The translations under genes and the position numbers were made by a program. Positions 1 to 6,716 of a DNA stretch of 6,716 nucleotides are shown here, one piece after another. Origin of the DNA: Betaproteobacteria bacterium (lineage in GTDB: Bacteria; Pseudomonadota; Gammaproteobacteria; Burkholderiales; Burkholderiaceae_E). Location: assembly GCA_009925965.1 (NCBI GenBank), contig RFPW01000120.1, positions 1 to 6,716 on the forward strand, read 5' to 3'. The notes under the pieces are model-generated. The model made no database searches and had not been told where the DNA came from. It saw nothing but the letters and a program-made list of their open reading frames with translations. The number at the start of each line of letters is the position of its first letter. The stretch's first letter is position 1.

Positions 1-2
1 TT

Positions 3-728
3 GCAGTCACCGCCAGCGGCTTGGTTTTGGCCCAAACGGTCAGCCCGAACAACCCGGGCTACGTGATCGGGGCCTCCGGTTCCCAGATCGTCAAGAGCGG
101 TACCAACCTGTGCTGGCGGACCGGGTCGTTCACTCCCGCGAACGCGATTGCCGGCTGTGACGACGACCTGCTCCCGAAGGTCGCTGCTCCAGCATCGACC
201 CCAGCGCCAGCACCCGCTCCAGCACCCGCGCGAGCACCTGCAAGCACGCCCGCGCCGTCCCCGGTCGAGCCTAAAGCAGCCGAAATGACACCGCGGGCCG
301 CGCCGCCGGCTCCGGCCGTTGTTGCTCCAGTGCCCGTGCCAGCAGCCGCTCCATCACCAAGGCCCACCAGCGAAAAGGTGAGCTTCGCGTCCGACACCTT
401 CTTTGATTTTGACAAAACAGTTGTCAAGCCAGAGGGCAAGGCAAAGCTCGACTCGCTGATTGGTCAGATTAAGGGCGTCGCTCTTGAGGTAGTCATCGCC
501 GTCGGCCACACCGACAGCGTCGGCTCGGACAAGTACAACGATCGTCTGTCGCAGCGTCGAGCAGACTCGGTCAAGGCTTATCTGGTGAGCAAAGGGATCG
601 AGCCCAACCGGATCTACACCGAAGGCAAAGGCGAGAAACAACCCATCGCCAGTAACAAGACGCAAGAAGGGCGGGCCAAGAACCGTCGCGTAGAGATCGA
701 AGTCGTGGGAACCCGTCCAATCAAGTAA
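3..728 (+). CDS. ompA: OmpA/RmpM-family peptidoglycan-binding outer-membrane protein (5' partial)
   Basis: The reading frame runs in from the window edge. The first codons give AVTASGLVLA-QTV, which looks like the end of a signal peptide cleaved after Ala, so the true start lies upstream and the TTG at 21 is not the start. A short N-terminal segment follows with two cysteines about 15 residues apart (GTNLCW at about 99-116, AGCDDD at about 150-167), possibly a disulfide. Next is an Ala/Pro-rich linker (about 177-377), then a complete OmpA C-terminal domain (about 378-713). In that domain HTDSVG supplies the Asp and SQRR the Arg, 15 residues apart, equivalent to E. coli OmpA D271 and R286 that hold the diaminopimelate of peptidoglycan; KNRRVEIEV closes it. 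There is no eight-strand barrel, so the layout is closer to neisserial RmpM than to E. coli OmpA. The likely role is tethering the outer membrane, or porins, to the cell wall. The domain call is firm; the symbol is by family convention. Confidence 0.93.
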   Translation, partial: AVTASGLVLAQTVSPNNPGYVIGASGSQIVKSGTNLCWRTGSFTPANAIAGCDDDLLPKVAAPASTPAPAPAPAPARAPASTPAPSPVEPKAAEMTPRAAPPAPAVVAPVPVPAAAPSPRPTSEKVSFASDTFFDFDKTVVKPEGKAKLDSLIGQIKGVALEVVIAVGHTDSVGSDKYNDRLSQRRADSVKAYLVSKGIEPNRIYTEGKGEKQPIASNKTQEGRAKNRRVEIEVVGTRPIK

Positions 729-750
729 TCTTGAATTAATCCCGACTCAG

Positions 751-783
751 ACGCCCCGCTGGCTCAAGCTTGCGGGGCGTTTT
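751..783 (+). terminator. Rho-independent terminator after ompA
   Basis: A perfect 9-bp GC-rich stem (ACGCCCCGC at 751-759 pairing with GCGGGGCGT at 772-780) encloses a 12-base loop and runs into TTTT at 780-783, with a second T run at 788-791. It begins 22 bases after the ompA stop, as expected for the terminator of a highly expressed outer-membrane protein gene. It ends only 22 bases before the proposed ubiG start. Confidence 0.88.
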
Positions 784-791
784 GCCATTTT

Positions 792-796
792 AGGGA
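792..796 (+). promoter_or_regulatory. Ribosome binding site of ubiG
   Basis: AGGGA lies 9 bases before the GTG at 806. This decides the ubiG start: the other in-frame candidate, TTG at 797, directly abuts the AGGGA and has no usable spacing, and a TAG at 791-793 closes the frame upstream. Confidence 0.7.
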
Positions 797-805
797 TTGA
801 ATATC

Positions 806-1543
806 GTGCCAACCTTCGCATCGACCAGCCAGTCCGGATCTTCTAATTTCGATCCCGGCGAACTTTCCAAATTTCAGTCACTGGCATCGCGCTGGTGGGA
901 TCCAGAATCGGAATTCAAGCCGCTTCACGCCATTAATCCACTGCGACTCGGCTGGATCGACGCTCACGCGCCGCTGAAAGGTCGACGCATCGTCGATGTG
1001 GGTTGTGGCGGCGGCATCCTGGCCGAATCCATGGCTCGGGCGGGTGCGGTGGTTACCGGGATCGACCTGGCGGATCGCCCTCTTAAAGTAGCTGAACTCC
1101 ATCGCCTCGAGAGTGGGGTCAGCGTTGAATACCGGCGTATTGCCGCCGAAGACTTGGCGCAGGCAGAGCCCGGATCCTTTGACACCGTGACCTGCATGGA
1201 GATGCTCGAGCACGTGCCCGATCCCGCCTCCACCATCCGGGCCTGCGCCGAACTGGCCAAGCCTGGCGGATGGTTGTTTTTTTCGACGATTAACCGTAAT
1301 CCAAAAGCGTTTCTATTTGCGATTATCGGCGCCGAGTACGTCCTGCGACTGCTTCCCCGCGGAACCCACGAGTACGACAAATTCATCAAGCCGTCCGAAC
1401 TCGTCGGATCCGCTCGCTCGGCCGGGCTCGAACTGGTCGAGACGAAAGGGCTGACCTACAACCCCCTGACCCAAGTCTACGCACTGCATCCTAATGACGT
1501 TTCCGTGAACTATCTGGTTGCTTTGCGCAAACCCGCCCCATGA
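806..1543 (+). CDS. ubiG: Ubiquinone biosynthesis O-methyltransferase UbiG
   Basis: This 245-residue class I SAM-dependent methyltransferase carries out both O-methylations of the ubiquinone ring (on the 2-polyprenyl-6-hydroxyphenol and 3-demethylubiquinol intermediates), at the inner face of the cytoplasmic membrane. The N-terminus holds the UbiG signature: FDPGELSKF, then LASRWWDPESEFKPLH and NPLRLGWI. SAM motif I is VDVGCGGGILAESMARAGA (about residues 63-81), the acidic end of strand 2 is GIDLA, and the later motif is CMEMLEHVPDP (about 134-144). The membrane-contacting stretch after STINRNPKAF is also present. The length matches the family (about 230-250). The start is GTG at 806, chosen from the AGGGA spacing. 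The stop overlaps the next gene's start as ATGA (1540-1543), suggesting translational coupling. No promoter is evident in the 22 bases after the upstream terminator. Confidence 0.95.
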   Translation: MPTFASTSQSGSSNFDPGELSKFQSLASRWWDPESEFKPLHAINPLRLGWIDAHAPLKGRRIVDVGCGGGILAESMARAGAVVTGIDLADRPLKVAELHRLESGVSVEYRRIAAEDLAQAEPGSFDTVTCMEMLEHVPDPASTIRACAELAKPGGWLFFSTINRNPKAFLFAIIGAEYVLRLLPRGTHEYDKFIKPSELVGSARSAGLELVETKGLTYNPLTQVYALHPNDVSVNYLVALRKPAP

Positions 1544-2235
1544 ATCCGTCATCGCCCTTCATTCCAGAGGCGGTTTTTTTCGATCTTGACGGCACCCTGG
1601 CCGACACCTCCGAGGATCTTTCTGCCCCCGTCAATGCCATGCGCGAAGCGCGTGGCCTCGCGGCTTTACCGGTGTCGGAACTGCGGCCTTACGTTTCGCG
1701 CGGAGCGCGCGGGCTGATCGGCCGGGCCTTTGGACTACAGCCAGAGGACGAGGGCTTCGAAATCCTGCGCGTCGAATTTCTCGAGCGTTACGAGCAAGGC
1801 CTCGTCATTCACACGCGGCTTTTCGACGGCATGCCGGAGGTTCTCGACGCGCTGGAGGCAGCGGGGATTCAGTGGGGGGTGGTCAGCAACAAGGCCGAGC
1901 GCCTGGTGATTCCAGTCCTTGCCGGGCTTGGACTTAGCGCACGCAGTGCGACCGCGGTGGGCGGAGATACGACCCCTCATGCAAAACCGCACCCTGCGCC
2001 GCTGCTCCACGCCGCGAATCTGGCCCAGGTCACGCCGAATCGATGTGTCTACGTCGGCGACGATCGACGCGACATTCAAGCCAGCGACGCCGCGGGAATG
2101 TTCTCGATTGCAGCAGGCTGGGGGTTTTATGACGCCTCAGAGCCGCCCGAGAGCTGGGGGGCCGGAGCCGTCGCCGATGCCCCCGCGCGATTAAAGGCCT
2201 GGCTAGACCTTACTGGCGCAACACCTCGTCACTGA
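1540..2235 (+). CDS. gph: HAD-family phosphatase: phosphoglycolate phosphatase or MurNAc-6-phosphate phosphatase (MupP-like)
   Basis: This 231-residue protein has all four HAD motifs: FFDLDGTLADT (nucleophile D15, acid/base D17), VVSNK (S116), AKPHP (K149) and YVGDDRRDI (D174/D175). A helical cap sits between motifs I and II (about residues 22-95), as in the Gph/beta-phosphoglucomutase subgroup. Gph detoxifies 2-phosphoglycolate. However, in Pseudomonas the gene beside ubiG with this annotation was shown to be MupP, which dephosphorylates MurNAc-6-phosphate in the cell-wall salvage route with AmgK and MurU. The context here fits either, and sequence alone does not decide. The ATG overlaps the ubiG stop by 4 bases with no clear Shine-Dalgarno, so it is probably coupled. 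Its last 26 bases overlap the end of the convergent Hsp70 gene. Confidence 0.92.
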   Translation: MNPSSPFIPEAVFFDLDGTLADTSEDLSAPVNAMREARGLAALPVSELRPYVSRGARGLIGRAFGLQPEDEGFEILRVEFLERYEQGLVIHTRLFDGMPEVLDALEAAGIQWGVVSNKAERLVIPVLAGLGLSARSATAVGGDTTPHAKPHPAPLLHAANLAQVTPNRCVYVGDDRRDIQASDAAGMFSIAAGWGFYDASEPPESWGAGAVADAPARLKAWLDLTGATPRH

Positions 2236-4744
2236 CCTGACGCGCGCTTAGCCGGTCCTCGCGCGGCAAAAGCGCAAACATCGCAATCACCATCCGCTCC
2301 AGTTCGGCGCGGTCGGGTTTCCCCGCCATCCGCTTCAGAGCCTCGTCGAGCAAGGCGCGCGCTTCGGTTCGATCGGTCCACGCCCGACTATCGAAGTCAC
2401 GCTCAAATCCAGCGATATAGGACGCCCAGAGCCCGATGTCCTCGCGAACCAACGTGAAGACGTGAGCGCGAATCTCGTCGGTCATGGCGCGTGCAATGCG
2501 CGGGTCCTTCAGAGTCCGCAATGCCGCGATGCGCGGATGAAATTCGTCAATGACCGGCAGCACCGCAGTCGATTGCAGACGGCGCACCGTGACGGTCAAG
2601 GAAGCCATTGCCGCTTCAAGTCGTTTTTCAGCGCGCAACCAATCCGCCGATCGATCCGAAGCATCCAGCTCAACCATGGCCGAACGAAGCCGTTCACGGA
2701 CTTCAAGCAAACGATCCAGGTCTGCTTCACCCGCAACCATCAGCTTTTCGAGCGCATCAAATTCGACCTCGAGTCGGATCAAGGTGTCGGGCGAAGCGAT
2801 GTCGCGAACACGGGCGACCACCGATCGCGCTTCAGTCAGATCGGCACGCAAGCGGCTGTGATCCTCGGATTGCAAATTGGGCTCCATCGCACGATCAATC
2901 TGCTCATCCGCGACAGGGAAAAACACGGTCGCCGTAATGCGCCGTGATGCGTCGACTTTCAGCGTGATTTCGACTGCACTGCCTTCTGGGAGCGTCGTGC
3001 TGAGGTCCTTTCCAGACAGGGTGATTGAGCCCAGAGGTTGATTTAAGCTTGCTTTCGAGCCGATCGCTTCATAGGCCATTTCGACGAATTCGATACGGAT
3101 CCGATCGTCCGCTTCACCGGCCCGAATGGTTTTCGCGGTCCGGTAGGTGCCTTTGCCGCGGGCGGGCAACGAGCGATTCTTTTCGAGCCCGGCGATCGGA
3201 TAGACGCCCTGTTGCCCGCTCGCCAGATCAACAACGTCCACCCCGATGTGATAGGGCAGCGTGGCATGGGCAATTCGCAAACCCTGCAAAATTGAGAATT
3301 CAGCGGGCTCGGCATCCAGAGAATTACCCTGCGAGTCGGTCAAGGTAACTTCGAACCGATTCTGAACACCGGGTTCAAGAGCCGCGGTGAGGACGGCAAC
3401 GTCGTCTTCTAGAGCCAAGCGCCCACTGGTCCATCCACGGTCAGCCCGCACCAGTTCAATCGAAAGAGAGTCCGGGAGGACTCCAGTTGACAACTCGCGG
3501 TCAACCCGTACACCCACCGTTACCTCGGTTTCCACCGTGCTATCTGGATGGCGCAGCGTCAATTGCGCTTTGCTGGTGTCACGCCGCTGCATTGCCCGCG
3601 GGACCTGCCGGGTCGACGCAAAAATAGCTGCCCCACGCGCGACTGCGGTCATCGGGTCGACCCGTGTGTCGAGCCGCTCAGTGAGTTGTTCGCGCAGCAT
3701 CCGGCGCAAAGTCTGGGAGAGAGTCGGCCCGCCCACGGGGATCAAGGTTCGAAGGCTCTCGCCGCTCAGACCATTGCGGGCCAGAAGCGCCCGACAAAGG
3801 TCGATCGATCGTTGGAAGATGGGCCTCGCCACCCGCTCCCAATCGCTCAGCAGCAAATTGATTTCGGCGATGATCTCCTCGCCTTCATCATCATCCCCGA
3901 GGTCTTCGATCTCAATCAGTACGCTCTCGCGGGTCGACAACTGTATTTTTGCCCGCTCCGCATGCCGCTTGAGCGCGCCTGCGAGCAGGCGGCGGCGCTC
4001 GGGGTCGGCCAGAGTCTGCGTCAACGTCAGATGAGAATCAGCCGCAAGCGCCGGTAACAGCAGTTCTTCCACAATCGCCTGATCGAGGTTCTTGCCCCCG
4101 AGGTGGTTGTCGCCTTCGGTATCCACCACGCGCATCACACCTTCTTCAACGCGCATCAGAGCGGCATCGAAGGTCCCGCCACCGAAATCAAAGACGAGCC
4201 AATATCCATCGATGGCACCGGCTTGAATCCCATAAGCGATCGAAGCTGCGATCGGCTCCTGCAAGAGCTCCACATAGGCAAACCCCGCCATCTCGGCAGC
4301 CCGTTGCGTCGCATCGAGCTGATTCTGACGAAACATGGCGGGCACCGTGATCACAGCGGTGTCAACGGGCTCGTCTCGAACATAGCTCCTGAGCTTGCGC
4401 AAGACGTGCGCCGACAGGGCCTCTGAGGCGAAATCATCCGCCATATGGTCACTATGGTAGAGGCGGTCCGTCCCCATGGTTCGTTTGAACTCTGCAAACG
4501 CGTTAGAAGTCTGAAGCGACCCCTGCGCCCGCCGCCGAAAAGCTCGGCTCGCCTCCTCCTGGACCAGGTTCTGGGCATGCGCTCCGACGTGGACGTTTTT
4601 CGCCTTCGTAAACGCGACGCACGAAGGCGTCGTGTCGGACTGCGTATCGTCACTCTTCAGGATTTTGGGCTCGCCGCCCTCCATCCGCGCAAGCGCAGAG
4701 TTCGTAGTGCCAAGGTCAATACCGTAATCGATTCGCTGTCTCAT
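2210..4744 (-). CDS. Divergent Hsp70 chaperone with extra beta-rich domain and long helical tail
   Basis: The protein has 844 residues; DnaK has about 640. The N-terminal ATPase domain (about 1-378) is complete: GIDLGTTNSALA (D10, phosphate 1), K87 in AEFKRTMG (DnaK K70), TVPAMFRQNQ, ELLQEPIAASIAYG (E163), VFDFGGGTFDAAL (D186, T191, phosphate 2) and LIPVGGPT (adenosine). It should hydrolyse ATP. The acidic DVLLLD linker of DnaK is not recognisable. Instead about 110 residues (about 380-490) look beta-rich and possibly Ig-like. A substrate-binding beta domain then aligns with DnaK (about 492-617; HIGVDVVD, LEKNRSLPARGKGTYRTA, LNQPLGSITLSG). A charged helical region (618-844) replaces the usual lid, and the C-terminus lacks EEVD. 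ATG at 4744 puts phosphate 1 at residue 5; the Shine-Dalgarno is weak (GAG 7 bases upstream). It lies 70 bases downstream of a GrpE-like gene, its likely partner. It is neither canonical DnaK nor the shorter HscC; its client is unknown. Confidence 0.93.
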   Translation of the reverse strand: MRQRIDYGIDLGTTNSALARMEGGEPKILKSDDTQSDTTPSCVAFTKAKNVHVGAHAQNLVQEEASRAFRRRAQGSLQTSNAFAEFKRTMGTDRLYHSDHMADDFASEALSAHVLRKLRSYVRDEPVDTAVITVPAMFRQNQLDATQRAAEMAGFAYVELLQEPIAASIAYGIQAGAIDGYWLVFDFGGGTFDAALMRVEEGVMRVVDTEGDNHLGGKNLDQAIVEELLLPALAADSHLTLTQTLADPERRRLLAGALKRHAERAKIQLSTRESVLIEIEDLGDDDEGEEIIAEINLLLSDWERVARPIFQRSIDLCRALLARNGLSGESLRTLIPVGGPTLSQTLRRMLREQLTERLDTRVDPMTAVARGAAIFASTRQVPRAMQRRDTSKAQLTLRHPDSTVETEVTVGVRVDRELSTGVLPDSLSIELVRADRGWTSGRLALEDDVAVLTAALEPGVQNRFEVTLTDSQGNSLDAEPAEFSILQGLRIAHATLPYHIGVDVVDLASGQQGVYPIAGLEKNRSLPARGKGTYRTAKTIRAGEADDRIRIEFVEMAYEAIGSKASLNQPLGSITLSGKDLSTTLPEGSAVEITLKVDASRRITATVFFPVADEQIDRAMEPNLQSEDHSRLRADLTEARSVVARVRDIASPDTLIRLEVEFDALEKLMVAGEADLDRLLEVRERLRSAMVELDASDRSADWLRAEKRLEAAMASLTVTVRRLQSTAVLPVIDEFHPRIAALRTLKDPRIARAMTDEIRAHVFTLVREDIGLWASYIAGFERDFDSRAWTDRTEARALLDEALKRMAGKPDRAELERMVIAMFALLPREDRLSARQVSDEVLRQ

Positions 4745-4814
4745 CGTGCATCTCGGAGCGTACTACTCGGGGCCGGGGTTATCGCATTCATTCGGATCCG
4801 GGTGGAGCAGGCGG

Positions 4815-5944
4815 TCAACCGCCAAGGCCCACTTCCACCTCAGCCATCCGAACCAGCGCCCCCCGGTAGTTCACCTGGGGCGCAATCACTTTCGAAATCA
4901 CGCGCTGGCCAGGGGCCAACGCATCGTCCGGAATAAAACGGGCTTCCATCGTCAAACCATCGACATAGGGGCGCCCGGTCGCATCGACGAGATCGTACCC
5001 ATGATCGGCCAGTTCAGTCTCGAGACGCTCAATTGAACGGCGCAAAGACACGACACCGCGAGTCTCCTCCGGCAGCGACGCGAGGCGGCGACGCATCCGG
5101 TAAAGCTCGTCGGCGAGCCGAATTGCAAGGGTATGGTCAACCTGCGGTTGTTGCAATTGGGAACTCGCCGGTCCCGTCGCAGATGGCGAGCCCGACGCTG
5201 ACTTTAAAGCTGCATTCGATGCGCCATTTGCCGCACGATCGGCGGACTTGCCACCCTGCAAGTCCGAGTTCGCCGAGCCACTTTCAGCTCCCTCCCGGAT
5301 CCGCACCAACTGCTGGGTCAGCGCTTCAACGAGTCGGGTGTCTGCCTGAGCCAGACGCTCCTCGGCCGAGCGAATCGACGACAGCGCAAGCTCGGCTCGG
5401 GCGCCCAGCCCGGACTGCGCAGCACGTAAAGAGTGACGTACAAACAAAAAACCGCCAACCCCTGCCAACAAGATCGCCAAAATCGCCGATGCAATCCCCA
5501 CGGTCCGATTGGTCAACAAATCGACCAACCTTTGTTCAGTACCGACCTGCTGCTCGCGAAGTTGATCGATCGCACCGTCAACCCGCTTCTCGCCCTGCTC
5601 AACCCGAGCCGCGGTGCTATTAAATCCTTGATCAATGCGATTTAGACGCCCATCCAATTGGCGTTGCCGCTCCTCGATCACGCGCAGTCGCGCATCGTGG
5701 CCAAGCATCCAACCTTCATAACGATTACGAATTGAACGCAGCTCTTCAGTGTGCTCGCGCAAAATCCGATCGGCCGAGTCGAGGCGACGATCATGTTGGG
5801 TCGAACGAGCCGAGAGGGCTTCGACCTGCGCCTCGTCAGCAGGCGCTGCGAAGACCAAGACTGACCCCAACGCAAGTCCGATCGTGGCGACTAGGCTGGA
5901 GAACTTAAGCAAGACCGAGTTCAGCGGTCCAATTATTGCCGTCC

Positions 5945-5948
<4 letters not shown>
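4815..5948 (-). CDS. Membrane-anchored protein with coiled coil and C-terminal GrpE-like domain
   Basis: The protein has 377 residues. A hydrophobic segment at about 12-35 (ending VLVFAAPADEA) is a signal anchor or cleavable signal peptide. Residues 38-147 are charged, heptad-like and rich in Arg, Glu, Gln and Leu, so probably coiled coil. A second membrane segment is at 149-170 (ASAILAILLAGVGGFLFV), followed by RHSLR. By the positive-inside rule residues 38-147 are periplasmic and 171-377 cytosolic. A helix (176-222) and a Ser/Ala/Gly/Gln linker (223-268) lead to a C-terminal domain (271-377) that I align by eye with GrpE: helices ending LADHG match the KFG of GrpE, then VDATGRPY, DDALAPGQRVISKV and RGALVRMAEVEV match the GrpE beta wing (compare SDDVAPGNVLGIM and GRTIRAAMVTV in E. 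coli). It would act as the exchange factor of the adjacent Hsp70. ATG overlaps the upstream stop (ATGA, 5945-5948). The GrpE relation is inferred; the membrane topology is fairly sure. Confidence 0.85.

Positions 5949-6716
<768 letters not shown>

Noticed and set aside
59..439. A - strand frame with a Gly-Ala repeat opposite the ompA linker.
   Set aside because: It is the mirror of the Ala/Pro-rich linker; the + strand has the family match.
797..805. TTG at 797 as the start of ubiG.
   Set aside because: It directly abuts the AGGGA ribosome binding site; GTG at 806 has correct spacing and keeps the whole conserved N-terminus.
3387..4057. Long + strand open frames opposite the Hsp70 gene (3387-4034 and 3548-4057).
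   Set aside because: They lie antisense inside the conserved Hsp70 ATPase region, have Arg/Ser-rich compositions without any recognisable domain, and arise from the high GC content.
2210..4744. Naming the Hsp70 dnaK, hscA or hscC.
   Set aside because: At 844 residues, with a domain-sized insert, a long helical tail and no dnaJ next to it or iscU/hscB/fdx context, it fits none of these; the family name is safer.
5033..5623. A + strand open frame of 196 residues opposite the GrpE-like gene.
   Set aside because: Low-complexity Pro/Arg/Ser composition and no domain; the - strand frame has membrane segments, coiled coil and a domain match, and overlaps its neighbour in operon style.

Overview
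The window looks like chromosomal DNA of a betaproteobacterium, most likely Burkholderiales. The reasons are the high GC content, an OmpA/RmpM-type protein with the short N-terminal Cys-Trp motif (GTNLCWR) common in that group, and the gene order ompA - ubiG - gph, which I recall as typical of Burkholderiales. No rRNA, tRNA, insertion sequence, phage gene or CRISPR array is visible. Genes cover almost the whole window, and no stretch of 300 bases lacks one. Both edges cut a gene.

Left half, + strand (1-2235): the 3' part of an ompA-like gene, a strong intrinsic terminator, then ubiG (ubiquinone O-methyltransferase) and a HAD-family phosphatase overlapping ubiG by 4 bases. The phosphatase would normally be called gph, but the ubiG neighbour also suits MupP of the MurNAc salvage pathway. 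These are ordinary envelope and core-metabolism genes.

Right half, - strand (6716 down to 2210): three genes that look like one operon converging on gph. In transcription order they are as follows. (1) A protein cut by the window end, with a Pro-Glu repeat, a short peptide very like the conserved C-terminal peptide of FtsZ, a helical region and a C-terminal membrane anchor. (2) A 377-residue membrane protein with a long coiled-coil section, a second membrane segment and a C-terminal domain that reads like the GrpE nucleotide exchange factor. (3) An 844-residue divergent Hsp70 with an intact ATPase domain, about 110 extra beta-rich residues between the ATPase and substrate-binding domains, and a long helical tail. 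Genes 1 and 2 overlap by ATGA; gene 3 follows after 70 bases.

Read together, the right half may encode a membrane-tethered Hsp70 machine with its own dedicated exchange factor, perhaps linked to the division site. The Hsp70 assignment is secure. The GrpE-like call is a by-eye alignment that I consider likely. The link to division rests on one short motif and is speculative. The window ends inside a hexanucleotide repeat, so the N-terminus of gene 1, where any further domain would lie, is not visible.
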